The notes beneath the pieces were generated by a model. It was given only the letters and a program-made list of their open reading frames with translations. It ran no database searches and was not told the DNA's origin. Below are positions 1-10,192 of a stretch of 64,000 nucleotides of DNA, piece after piece. Both the position numbers and the translations under genes were made by a program. Where the stretch lies: the NCBI GenBank assembly GCA_037176885.1, contig JAWWNJ010000244.1:62001-126000 (forward strand), read 5' to 3'. Source of the stretch: Favolaschia claudopus (taxonomy: Eukaryota; Basidiomycota; Agaricomycetes; Agaricales; Mycenaceae). Numbering within the stretch: position 1 is the first letter of the stretch; each line of letters starts with the position of its first letter.

Positions 1-108
1 ACAATGGCAACCTGTTATGCCCGTGCACAACACCCGACCAGTCTACCCCTCATTTGGATTCATCTGGATCTCCGACTTCTTCCCAGGACCTATCAGCATC
101 AACCATCC

Positions 109-509
109 TTGCTCCGGCCTACATAGCCACCCAGCCTGCCGGAGCAATATGGATATCCTTGATCCTTGTCCGCTCATGCTGATCTCCTTACGGAGTCCTC
201 ACCCAACCGATCCTATGTTTCCTATCCACCTTCCCTCACTCGGATTCATATTGATGCTTGACTTATCCGTTGGACCCTTCCGCATCCCTTGTCAATGCTC
301 CGGCCTAATCCATCACTCATGATGCCGGAGCAATGCAGACTTACCTTGGTTCTCATCCGCTCATACCAGTCCTCCCACATACGATCCTATCCTTCCCATT
401 CATCTCTCGCATCACCTTGGGCTCATATGGATCTCGGACTTCGCCGATGAACCTCCCTGCATTACTTGTCGATGCTCCGGCCTGCACAGCCACTCGTCCG
501 GCCGGAGCA
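109..509 (+). repeat. Three degenerate ~180-bp units with GC-rich hairpins, 5' LTR
   Basis: Perfect short stems recur at 109-147 (TTGCTCCGGC with GCCGGAGCAA), 296-332 (TGCTCCGGC stem) and 473-509 (TGCTCCGGCC stem), each with a 17-19 nt loop. Spacing is about 186 and 177 bp. The DNA between the hairpins is also recognisably related (each unit has a TCATxTGGATCT-like string), so this is an old tandem repeat of about 180 bp in the putative U3. The same array is at 7551-7951 in the other LTR. Confidence 0.8.
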
Positions 510-1701
510 ATGCGGACTTCCTCCTGTTAATCCCAATACCCCTACGGAGTCCTCTCGCATCCCAATCTATGTTTCCGACTCATCCCCGCTTCACCTGGAT
601 TCTCGTGGAAGTCATCCGACTTGGTTCTACCGTTCATTCAGCTACTCCTCCTATTCTCTTATGCTGATGACACCTACTCAGCCGAGACATTGGACGAGGC
701 GCACCCAAGGTTCATCCGGATTCACTTCTACCTCTATCCGATCCATTCCTGTTAGTCCTCGAGTTCCCCGCATGTCCGACTTGTTCGCCCGGTTTGCCCG
801 GCCATCCGTCCGGCCCGGCTCCCCCGGCCCGGCCGCTGATCCGATCAATTCCCTTATCCGGCCATACTACATCCCTGCGGACTCCCATCCTCATCCTCAG
901 TTCGCTCGGACGTGAGATGCCTTGCATCGAACTCTGCAGTCCTCCTCCGGACTCAACATTATGTCATCTATCTTCTCCGGCATCATTGGTATGCATCATA
1001 TGACTATGCTTCTCTCTTATTGTCTTTATTGTTCTCGTCCGGTACTCATCTCTTGCTTTATTGTTCTTACTACTGTACCGCACTTCTTACTTATTGTTCT
1101 TATTGTCTTGTACATACTTCTGGCTTCTTTTGGACATATCTCCGTACTTACTTTAAATACCTACAGTCTCCCGATTGTATTCCTTAGTTTGATAATTAAC
1201 GTTGTTCTGCTGCACTGTCCGGATCTCCTCCCGCTCATCTCCCTCTCGTCCGGACTTATCCTCTTGACAACATCTCTTGGTCTTGTGTTCGGATACCTGT
1301 CTTATCCTTGTCCGAACTCGTCCGGCTCCTTATAGCCTTGGCCGACCTTTCGTCCGGCTTGTTCCCACGCCCTCGGCCAAGCGTCCTTTGCTCACCTGGA
1401 CCTGCTCGACTTCGTTGAGCCTCGACCTCGACCCTTGCTCATCCCTTGGCTTTCGGGCAAGCCTTCCCGTACTTCGTCCTACCTTGCCCAGCTCGCCCGG
1501 CTTCTCCGATTCGTCCGGACCTTCGTCCGGCCCGATCACGTGACCTCCTTTGTCCGGCCTTGCTCCGGCCCGGCCAAGTCCCGCCTTGGTCTCGTTGCGA
1601 ATCGGTTCCCACCAGCCTGCGGGTTCTAGCCGCCCTTGTTGTCTTCCCTCCTTGTGTTCCTCTCGTGTAGGCTGACAGTTCCCACTCATCCTTAATCTAC
1701 C

Positions 1702-1743
1702 TGTGGTGTAGTGGTTTTGATATCCGTAGTTCCGGGTTCGACC
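1702..1743 (+). promoter_or_regulatory. tRNA-like Pol III box A / box B pair inside the 5' LTR
   Basis: TGTGGTGTAGTGG at 1702-1714 fits a tRNA box A and D-arm, and GGGTTCGACC at 1734-1743 fits box B and the T-loop. They are only about 30 nt apart, which would suit a tRNA-derived sequence that has lost its anticodon arm. The T-stem is imperfect, so this is not a functional tRNA gene. It could be a captured tRNA or SINE fragment or an internal Pol III promoter. Assigning it by motif alone is uncertain. Confidence 0.45.
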
Positions 1744-1875
1744 TAACCCGAATTCTACTTCGGCATCTCTTCTGTTCCTTTGCGTCTCGGACCGGAACCT
1801 ACCTCCTCTCTCCCTCTTCCTTCTTCTTTCCGGCACGGATATAACAGTATTATCAAACTCACCTGTCATCCTGCA

Positions 1876-3687
1876 ATGTCATCCTCTTGCGACCTTCCTC
1901 CTCTTGTCTTTCCGTCGCTCGCGGGTTTCCCGCGCGCCGGAGAGGAGTCTGGTCAAATTCCCCCACCTGCCACATTTCCGCCGTCTTCCGACTTCATTCC
2001 TCATTCCACCATTTCGTCCGGCATTCCCGCCATTTGCCCGGCCCTCCGGCCCGGCTTTTTCCCACGGCCCTTTGGTCCGGCCGTTGGGTATGGCGCTCAA
2101 CCACTGGCTGGGAATTTCGTCCCATTCCCTAGCCAGTACAATGCCGGTTATCCAGACGTTTTCGCCCGGATGCCTTTTGACCCTTTCCTTCGCCCGGGTC
2201 AAGGGGCTGTTCCTCCGGCTGATTCGTCCGGCTTCTTTGGTGGAATCTCGGAAGATTCCCACGCTCATCCTCCGTCCTATTTTGCTCCGTCGAGTAGAGC
2301 TCAAGTCTCGGCAGAGGAACCAGTTATTGTTCCTCCGGCCTCTGAGACTTTGAGCTCCTCCGGACCTCTCCGATATCCCACTCCTTTTGACGGCAACAAT
2401 CCACACCAACTCCATCCTTTCCTCATGCAGTGCTACATGCATTTTGCAGCACGCCCTCGAGACTTCCGGACGGACGATGACAAGAATTTGTTCATCTTGT
2501 CGTTCCTCCGGGGTGAAGCTGCCCGGCTGTTCCCTTCCGGTGCGCTTCATGGCTATGCGTGGCATGGGAATTTTTCCGTGTTCATCATGGAGTTTGTTGA
2601 CGTCTTTGGTCCTCCGGACTATATCGGAGACACTGAGGATCAGTTTCGGCACCTTAAGATGAAGCACTCTGACAAGATCGCTCCCTTTCTCCTCCGGTTT
2701 GATGCGCTCGCTCCCGCGCTCGACTGGAGTGACTCTGCGCTTTCCCACGCTCTCTATTCGGCTCTTCCGCTTCGCATCACTCGCGAAATGGATGACTACA
2801 CTTTCCCATCCACTTTGGAAGGTGTACGCAATTTTGCGAGCCGAATCGACCAGCGCTTTTGGGAACAGCAAGAGCGGTCTTCGTCCGAGCTCCTTGAGCC
2901 GGCCCTCAGTCACTCCGGGAGTTCGTCCGGCCCCGGCCCCGGCCTTTCCCACGGTTCCGGCCCCGGCTCGGAAGAGTCTTCGTCCTGTGGCAGTCCTCGT
3001 TCGCTTTGTTCTGCAAGCTTGTCTTCCTCCTCGTCTTCCGGCTCTCGTTCCTCCCCTGTTCCTTCCGTCCACTCGAGCTCTTCTGCTCTGTCGGCTTCCC
3101 TGGCTCGTCGATTGGCCGGGCGAAGATTTCGTCCGGCATTACGTAATCGACCTCGCCCCAGGAACAAGCCTTCTCATAATGAACGGAGTCGCCGGAAGGC
3201 GAACAAGCTTTGCAGGTACTGCGGCAGCTCTGAGCATCAACTTGCTGCCTGCGAGAAGCGTCCGAAAGTGCCATCAGCACCTGCCTTCTCCTCCGCCTCT
3301 GTCGCTGATCAGTTCTCATCCCGCGACAACTCTTGTGCCCCTCCTTTGCCAACCTTTTCTTCTTCCGGCTCTCTCTGTCCTCCTGTTCCTTCCAGTTCTT
3401 CTGCGCCAATTCCTTCCCTGTCTGGTCGCCAGGCCGGACGAGTGTGGATTCGCCCGGCCTTACGTAATCAGGTCGACCACACAGGCAGGCTTTTGCCGCA
3501 GGAACTTGAGCGCCGGATGAGAGAAAATCTTTGCCGGTATTGTGGAGCTTCAGGGCACAAGGCTTCTAGCTGCGAGAAGGGTCGTGCTGTGGAGCAGGCT
3601 AAATCCGTCCGGCCCTCCGTCCGGCCCTCCGGCCATTCCTCCGGCCGTTCCCACGGCCCCGGACGGGTTGCCGCGCAAGAGATATAG
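1876..3687 (+). CDS. gag: Retrotransposon Gag with duplicated CCHC zinc knuckles
   Basis: Encodes the capsid/nucleocapsid precursor of the element, 603 residues from the ATG at 1876, the first ATG after the 5' LTR. The frame itself is open from inside the LTR. Residues 1-160 are Ser/Pro/Gly-rich. A Ty3/Gypsy-type Gag core begins near residue 165 (PTPFDG motif) and runs to about 330, with the typical Phe/Trp-rich helices. Two nucleic-acid-binding knuckles of the C-x2-C-x4-H-x4-C form lie near residues 446 and 552. Each is preceded by an R-P-A-L-R-N motif, so about 107 residues have been tandemly duplicated. Ser-Ser-Gly runs coincide with the TCCGGC DNA motif that is spread across the whole element. 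No protease or polymerase frame follows, which is the main oddity. Confidence 0.9.
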   Translation: MSSSCDLPPLVFPSLAGFPRAGEESGQIPPPATFPPSSDFIPHSTISSGIPAICPALRPGFFPRPFGPAVGYGAQPLAGNFVPFPSQYNAGYPDVFARMPFDPFLRPGQGAVPPADSSGFFGGISEDSHAHPPSYFAPSSRAQVSAEEPVIVPPASETLSSSGPLRYPTPFDGNNPHQLHPFLMQCYMHFAARPRDFRTDDDKNLFILSFLRGEAARLFPSGALHGYAWHGNFSVFIMEFVDVFGPPDYIGDTEDQFRHLKMKHSDKIAPFLLRFDALAPALDWSDSALSHALYSALPLRITREMDDYTFPSTLEGVRNFASRIDQRFWEQQERSSSELLEPALSHSGSSSGPGPGLSHGSGPGSEESSSCGSPRSLCSASLSSSSSSGSRSSPVPSVHSSSSALSASLARRLAGRRFRPALRNRPRPRNKPSHNERSRRKANKLCRYCGSSEHQLAACEKRPKVPSAPAFSSASVADQFSSRDNSCAPPLPTFSSSGSLCPPVPSSSSAPIPSLSGRQAGRVWIRPALRNQVDHTGRLLPQELERRMRENLCRYCGASGHKASSCEKGRAVEQAKSVRPSVRPSGHSSGRSHGPGRVAAQEI

Positions 3688-6600
3688 ACAGCAAATTGAC
3701 GCCTCCACTCTAGAACAGCTGCATTGGTGTTCTTGAGTCCCCTGAGGTGTTCATCAAACCCCCATGCATCCATTCTTTCCACATACGCCAGTCCACTCCT
3801 TCGAGCTGGACCTATCTCAACCCTACTTGTATCAATTGCCGCGAAATTCAACTTCCGTGTGCGGACTTTCCCTTTTCTCTACGAATTTGTGCTATCACTT
3901 ATCTATTGAATTCATGGGTTTTCTCTCCGCTCACGCGATGAGTCCGGGTCTTCACCCCGACCGCTTCGTCCGGTTCCCCCGGCCTCCGGACCGTGGGAAT
4001 ATCCGGCCGAATTCCTCGGTTTCCCTCCGGCAATAATCCCTTTCCCTAAATCGACAACTCCTGTCTTAATTCCATTCAAGATGGTGTTTTCCGACATTCT
4101 CTCGGAACATGTGTCATTCGTTTTCTGACTCCCACGAATTCTGCATCATGGAACCCGGTTGCCCCACAATATCCATCCGTTGATGGAACCGTAGGATTGG
4201 TACCAACATATCCTGGCAGTCTTTCGTCGAGAGATTAGTGCGCGCACGACCGGCCTTTTATGTCCGGACTTTGCCTTGGTGTTTCCCTTGTCATTCACCC
4301 GGCAATACTGACGCCACCATCTAGAGGCCTCTTCCGGTCTCGGGTTCCCTCCGGAACCTCTGTTTTCCCAATTCCTTGGTAGGATTGGGGGTCAAGACTT
4401 CCTTTCCGGAAGCTTGAAGACATTTCGTCTTCAAGGTTTAGTTGCTCCGGCTTTGCCGTTGCTCTAAACCGCTCGTCTAGGATTCCTGGCTTTGCCCGTC
4501 TCCTCCGAGCATGTGGTTCGGCTGAACTCCGAGAGTATTCCTCTTCACGTTCACGCTGATATACTTTGCCTCGAATGTCCGGTTCTTCGTCCGGCCTTTC
4601 CGGCAAACGTTACTGTTGGTTTTAGGTTAGATCGCCCGGACCTCCGGCTCCTCCGGCCCGATCGCCCGGCTCGATCACATGACCACCGACTCCCCATCCG
4701 TCTTCGCCTTCTTTGTGTCGCTGGAACTCTGTCTTTGCCCGAGTTTTCGCTTGTAGCTCTAGGTTGACGTTATCGCTTTAGGCCAGCCATCTCCGGTATT
4801 CGGCCACTAGTTCTGCAGGTGTTCCTCCGGCCTTCCGTCCGAATTCTCGGCCGGAATGTTGACTGCTTCCTCTGGCATCAGTTCCTGTTCCCCTCCGTCT
4901 ACTCCGTCTCTCTCTGTCTCGCCAATCTCACCTTCGCCTTCGACTTTGCTTCATTTATTCTGCCATGGAACTTCCATCCCCATTTCCGTTGTGCAAGCTT
5001 CAATCCCGTCAAGATTTCACTCCTCTGGTGTTTATCTTGGCCGGAGCTCTACTTTCCCACGGTCCGTTCCTCCGGCCGCTTGGATTCGACTGTAGCAGCT
5101 CTGCACCGATTTCCTCTGTTCCTCCGGAAATTCGTGCATCTCCGGTCTCTCCCTGCGATTTGGGGTGTTCCTCCGGCACACTTCCCTTCCTCCGTCACTT
5201 TTCTTCCCTGTGGCCTTCACACGGTTATGTGTGGCTGCGCACCAAGTCCCCAATTCTGTGCGCAAAGTCAAGTTGTGCACGAATTTTGGGACTTGCTTCT
5301 CCGCCACTGTGCACAGACCTCTTGTGTGCTCCCCCGGCTCTTTGTCACCTCCTCCGAGATTCACCCGGCTCGCCCGGCCCTCCGGCCCGGCTCGTCCGTC
5401 CTGATCAATCTCGGGTGACCTACAGCCTCCTCCGCACATTTCCCAGTGTCGTTCATTGGCTGTATTCGACTCTTCGAGCTTTCCGGCAATTCTGGAGCAT
5501 GTTCCTTTGCTCTAGAACTCCCCTGGCAATCCTCCAACCTTCTTTGGCAGTCGATGGGACTTCCTGCCTTAAGAGGGGGATACGCTAGCCAGCCTGGAAA
5601 TTTTATCGCTGAGTTTAATTCAATTTATCCAACTAGGATTCACTTTTCCGCCTAGTTTGCGTCGCCTTCATCCATTTTCCCCTCGCTCTCTTGCCCGAGT
5701 TCGCCCGGCAGTTGGTCCGGCCCGTCCTCCGGCACTTTCCCACGATACCCTCTGTCCTCTGGCTCTTATTCGAAGCCACTTTTCCACCCTCTGTATTCTT
5801 TGGAGCCTTTTCAAGACCCAACCCCAGAGTCTTCTTACATATGGATAGCAACTGTCCTTCCGACACTCCAGCTCTTTGGCGACTCCAGCCCGATCTTCCG
5901 TTGACTCGTCCGGAAATGATCCGGCTTTCCCACGCTTCCATGTGCCTTTCAGTGCCTACCCTTTGGCCTGCACACCGGCAACGTCCACGTAGGAGTGGAT
6001 TAATGTTCTCATAACATCGGCTGCTAGTGAACCCATAGTTTATTCAACCCTCCGTCTTTGATAGATGGACTCTATGGTTATCTTGGCGACTCCTGCATCT
6101 CTCCCTTGCTGTCGCACTCTCCCTTCCTCTGGTTTTGGCTCGAGCTTCCTCCAGCTCCGTCATAATCATTCATTCTCCTCCGGATTGTCTGGTTTCCCTA
6201 CGAGCAAATGGCTACAGTTCGTCCAGCGTTCTCCGGCGTCCTCCGGCCCCGCTCCTCCGGACTTTCCCACGCTCCTCCGGCCCTGGTTTATTTCTCTGGC
6301 CCATTCGCACTCTCCGTATTATCTTTGGAGCTCTTACAAAACTCTTCTTGCGGGTTTTCTTACATGTGGTCTGGTGCTCGTCCTTCCGACGACTTCGAGC
6401 TGTCCTCTAACACCTCCCCCGAACTTTCCCGTTCCGGAAATAGTTCCTCCGGCCCGGCCGACTTCGCGTCCGCCCGCCTCTTGGACTATATGGCCAACCA
6501 TATGCCTCAGTGTCAACCTTTGACCTGACCGCGTCACTATCCTTGCCCATAGATGTTGGGTTATAGCTTACTTCAAAGCCGATAGTTGGTGACCCTGTAG

Positions 6601-7441
6601 CGGTTTCTCCCTTTCCACTCCTTGATGGAATGGCCGCTATAGTACTGTGCTTTCCTTTGATCTTACTTGATCCGGAAGCTAATCATTCCCTCCTTTCGCC
6701 TTTCGGTGAATTCTCCTGTCCTTCCTCTGAGCACCCGTTCCTCCGGCAGTAGCTCCGAAATTCCATTCAAGTCCTTCGCCCGGAATTTCCCACGCTTCCT
6801 CCGGCCGTCCGGCACGCTCGATCTCATCCCTACATCATTCCCTTGGCCAATATCCTTCATCCGACATTCCTCCGTCTTTGCCCTTCATTGTCCTGCCTCT
6901 GGTTGCTGTCTGGGATTCCGTTCGAGGTTATCTCCGGAAATTCCCACGCTTCCTCCGGCAGTCCGGCATTCTCCTTCCCATCCATTGGTCAACACTCTCT
7001 TGTCCTCCGTCCTACCTTCGCTTTCCTCTGTCCAATCCCCTTCGGATTCTCAGCTAAGTGTTTTGCTCGAAACCTGGCAGTGATCTGTTGGTGATCCCTT
7101 CCTATCCTTCATTCAAGTGCTCCTTCGTCCGGCAGCTGCTCTGGAATTCCGTTCGATGCCATCATCCGGATTTTCCCACGCTTGCTCCGGCCCTCTGGCG
7201 CGCTTGATTTCACTCCCCTTTCTTCCTTTGGCCAACATTCTTGTCCTGTTTTCCTCCGTCCTCTATCCTCGTCCTCCGGCCAACTCCCTCCAGATTTGGC
7301 TAGGACCTAGCTAAAATCTATTCCGTCCCTCCGTCCTTCAATCCCTTCATTCCGTCCTTCCTTCCGACCTCCGTTCTACTCCGCCTTCTTTCCTCTTCAT
7401 TCCTTTGTTCCTTGACCTTGTTCCTTGAGGGCAAGGAACGT
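3688..7441 (+). other. Non-coding, repeat-rich interior of the retrotransposon
   Basis: No credible coding region on either strand. The + strand is C/T-rich and is studded with TTCCCACG and TCCGGC words, which also occur in gag and the LTRs. Diverged internal repeats are visible. About 5690-5950 resembles 6220-6450, sharing TCTTTGGAGC, TTTTCTTACAT-like and GTCCTTCCGAC strings. TTCCCACGCT blocks with similar flanks recur at 6787, 6941 and 7173. It may hold packaging, dimerisation or other cis signals, or simply be filler that keeps the RNA a packageable length (inference). Confidence 0.75.
5571..5583 (+). promoter_or_regulatory. Internal exact copy of the polypurine tract
   Basis: The 13-mer AAGAGGGGGATAC of the 3' polypurine tract is repeated exactly here, 1,871 bp upstream, in an otherwise pyrimidine-rich strand. 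It could be a central polypurine tract giving a second plus-strand start, or the scar of an older 3' LTR junction. Confidence 0.5.
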
Positions 7442-7454
7442 AAGAGGGGGATAC
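7442..7454 (+). promoter_or_regulatory. Polypurine tract abutting the 3' LTR
   Basis: AAGAGGGGG followed by ATAC immediately precedes the TGTTAT start of the 3' LTR. This is where plus-strand DNA priming is expected in LTR retroelements. Confidence 0.8.
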
Positions 7455-7550
7455 TGTTATGCCCGTGCACAACACCCGACCAGTCTACCCCTCATTTGGA
7501 TTCATCTGGATCTCCGACTTCTTCCCAGGACCTATCAGCATCAACCATCC

Positions 7551-7951
7551 TTGCTCCGGCCTACATAGCCACCCAGCCTGCCGGAGCAATATGGATATCC
7601 TTGATCCTTGTCCGCTCATGCTGATCTCCTTACGGAGTCCTCACCCAACCGATCCTATGTTTCCTATCCACCTTCCCTCACTCGGATTCATATTGATGCT
7701 TGACTTATCCGTTGGACCCTTCCGCATCCCTTGTCAATGCTCCGGCCTAATCCATCACTCATGATGCCGGAGCAATGCAGACTTACCTTGGTTCTCATCC
7801 GCTCATACCAGTCCTCCCACATACGATCCTATCCTTCCCATTCATCTCTCGCATCACCTTGGGCTCATATGGATCTCGGACTTCGCCGATGAACCTCCCT
7901 GCATTACTTGTCGATGCTCCGGCCTGCACAGCCACTCGTCCGGCCGGAGCA
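7551..7951 (+). repeat. Three hairpin units, 3' LTR copy
   Basis: Copy of the array at 109-509, shifted by 7,442 bases. The hairpins fall at 7551-7589, 7738-7774 and 7915-7951 with unchanged stems. Confidence 0.8.
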
Positions 7952-9143
7952 ATGCGGACTTCCTCCTGTTAATCCCAATACCCCTACGGAGTCCTCTCGC
8001 ATCCCAATCTATGTTTCCGACTCATCCCCGCTTCACCTGGATTCTCGTGGAAGTCATCCGACTTGGTTCTACCGTTCATTCAGCTACTCCTCCTATTCTC
8101 TTATGCTGATGACACCTACTCAGCCGAGACATTGGACGAGGCGCACCCAAGGTTCATCCGGATTCACTTCTACCTCTATCCGATCCATCAAGGCATCTCA
8201 CGTCCGAGCGAACTGAGGATGAGGATGGGAGTCCGCAGGGATGTAGTATGGCCGGATAAGGGAATTGATCGGATCAGCGGCCGGGCCGGGGGAGCCGGGC
8301 CGGACGGATGGCCGGGCAAACCGGGCGAACAAGTCGGACATGCGGGGAACTCGAGGACTAACAGGACATCGAACTCTGCAGTCCTCCTCCGGACTCAACA
8401 TTATGTCATCTATCTTCTCCGGCATCATTGGTATGCATCATATGACTATGCTTCTCTCTTATTGTCTTTATTGTTCTCGTCCGGTACTCATCTCTTGCTT
8501 TATTGTTCTTACTACTGTACCGCACTTCTTACTTATTGTTCTTATTGTCTTGTACATACTTCTGGCTTCTTTTGGACATATCTCCGTACTTACTTTAAAT
8601 ACCTACAGTCTCCCGATTGTATTCCTTAGTTTGATAATTAACGTTGTTCTGCTGCACTGTCCGGATCTCCTCCCGCTCATCTCCCTCTCGTCCGGACTTA
8701 TCCTCTTGACAACATCTCTTGGTCTTGTGTTCGGATACCTGTCTTATCCTTGTCCGAACTCGTCCGGCTCCTTATAGCCTTGGCCGACCTTTCGTCCGGC
8801 TTGTTCCCACGCCCTCGGCCAAGCGTCCTTTGCTCACCTGGACCTGCTCGACTTCGTTGAGCCTCGACCTCGACCCTTGCTCATCCCTTGGCTTTCGGGC
8901 AAGCCTTCCCGTACTTCGTCCTACCTTGCCCAGCTCGCCTGGCTTCTCCGATTCGTCCGGACCTTCGTCCGGCCCGATCACGTGACCTCCTTTGTCCGGC
9001 CTTGCTCCGGCCCGGCCAAGTCCCGCCTTGGTCTCGTTGCGAATCGGTTCCCACCAGCCTGCGGGTTCTAGCCGCCCTTGTTGTCTTCCCTCCTTGTGTT
9101 CCTCTCGTGTAGGCTGACAGTTCCCACTCATCCTTAATCTACC

Positions 9144-9185
9144 TGTGGTGTAGTGGTTTTGATATCCGTAGTTCCGGGTTCGACC
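9144..9185 (+). promoter_or_regulatory. tRNA-like box A / box B pair, 3' LTR copy
   Basis: Identical copy of the 1702-1743 motif pair. In this LTR it would lie upstream of flanking DNA, so any Pol III activity would read outward into 9.3 kb and beyond (inference). Confidence 0.45.
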
Positions 9186-9293
9186 TAACCCGAATTCTAC
9201 TTCGGCATCTCTTCTGTTCCTTTGCGTCTCGGACCGGAACCTACCTCCTCTCTCCCTCTTCCTTCTTCTTTCCGGCACGGATATAACACAACC

Positions 9294-10192
9294 ACTGAAC
9301 AACCAATCCTGCAGTCTGCTCAGATCATTGAGCTACATACCTGTACCTTGTTTTGGTGTGCTGATACCCAAATTATCATGAAAGTAGGTCCATGCTCTAT
9401 GTCATTTCTCAGATAGCCCACGGGCTGCAAAGTCCACACTGAGCAACTTTGCCGGCACAAGTCGGCCGCTTCGGCCATCACCTGAGCACAGCCACAGACT
9501 CGGCACGGGAACTATTCTCTCAACTCAACTTCAAAAGACATTTTCAACTTACCACAACTGTTTTCATACTCGAGGAAAGTGTCTCTACTTCTTTCAAAAA
9601 AATTTTTTTTTCACCGTTCCCAACTTTTTATCTCAAAACAGGATATTTATACGTGTTTTTTTAAAGTAGCCAAACGACCGCCATACTCAGCGTCCCATTG
9701 ATCACAGAGGAATTCATTCACGAGATCGGCTTGATTGGAATCGCGATGTATTCTTGCGGACAGAAGCAGACGCGAAAAATACACGATTAGCTGCAGAACC
9801 AATCTTCATGGGGGAGGGAATCCAAACATTCATATCCGAGGAGAGTGTGAGTTGAGACCAGAACGGGGGAAGATAGAGAGTAAAATAGTCAAGATCGATT
9901 GAGATAACGAGTGACGCAGAACATTGGGCTTGACTAGCGAATCTGATTGTTAGATGCACGCATCGCAAAGCAGATTAGGTCGGACGAGGATGTGGGACCC
10001 TTGGGACAGTGTCTATGAAGTGATTCAGCCATTATGTCCAGAGAAGAGGTACATTGAGTAATTTGAAAATGGAGGAGGGGCAATCATCAATGAGAAAAGG
10101 GAAGTAGAGGAGGTGCAAGAAAGGGATGAAAAAGAGAGAAAAAGAGGAGAACGAACCAGCAGAACAATGGCGAAGGACTTAATCAGCAGTAT
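9294..10192. other. No gene recognised
   Basis: AT-richer DNA with homopolymer runs (A and T tracts near 9595-9615). Short open frames on both strands show no recognisable domain. An intron-rich gene fragment cannot be excluded. Confidence 0.5.

Larger units (their letters stand above)
13..1846 (+). repeat. 5' long terminal repeat
   Basis: Direct repeat of 7455-9288 at an offset of 7,442 bases. Outside one segment I saw a single difference (C at 1498, T at 8940). The segment 747-924 is present in the other LTR in reverse-complement orientation. The LTR contains three hairpin repeats near its start and tRNA-like box A and box B motifs about 100-145 bp before its end. I could not define the R and U5 borders from sequence alone. 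Confidence 0.95.
13..9288 (+). mobile_element. Gag-only LTR retrotransposon, complete (non-autonomous, Gypsy-like)
   Basis: Two 1,834-bp direct repeats (13-1846 and 7455-9288) bound a 5,608-bp interior. Each repeat starts TGTTAT and ends ATAACA, a perfect 6-bp inverted pair, and the element is flanked by CAACC at 8-12 and 9289-9293, a 5-bp target duplication. The interior holds a gag gene (1876-3687) and then 3.7 kb with no frame longer than about 200 codons and no protease, reverse transcriptase, RNase H or integrase motif that I can see. This is the architecture of gag-bearing non-autonomous elements (TR-GAG / LARD type), which need polymerase functions from a relative. The + strand is strongly pyrimidine-rich throughout. 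Near identity of the LTRs implies a recent insertion. Confidence 0.93.
7455..9288 (+). repeat. 3' long terminal repeat, carrying an inverted 178-bp segment
   Basis: Same length and ends as the 5' LTR. Positions 8189-8366 are the reverse complement of 747-924, with exact junctions after GATCCAT and before CATCGAAC. On the + strand this segment is purine-rich in the 3' LTR but pyrimidine-rich in the 5' LTR. The rest of the element is pyrimidine-rich, so the 5' orientation is probably ancestral and this copy is the rearranged one (inference). Confidence 0.95.

Noticed and set aside
712..927. Minus-strand frame in the LTR, and its plus-strand twin at 8063-8629
   Set aside because: Not genes; they are the same non-coding segment read in opposite orientations and are useful only as evidence of the inversion.
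1847..1875. Primer-binding site expected just after the 5' LTR
   Set aside because: I could not match the bases after 1846 to the 3' end of any tRNA I know by heart, nor test self-priming; left uncalled.
3724..3909. Short frame after gag with a faint likeness to a retroviral-type aspartic protease
   Set aside because: It lacks the D-S/T-G active-site motif and is followed by stops in all frames; not enough to call a pol remnant.
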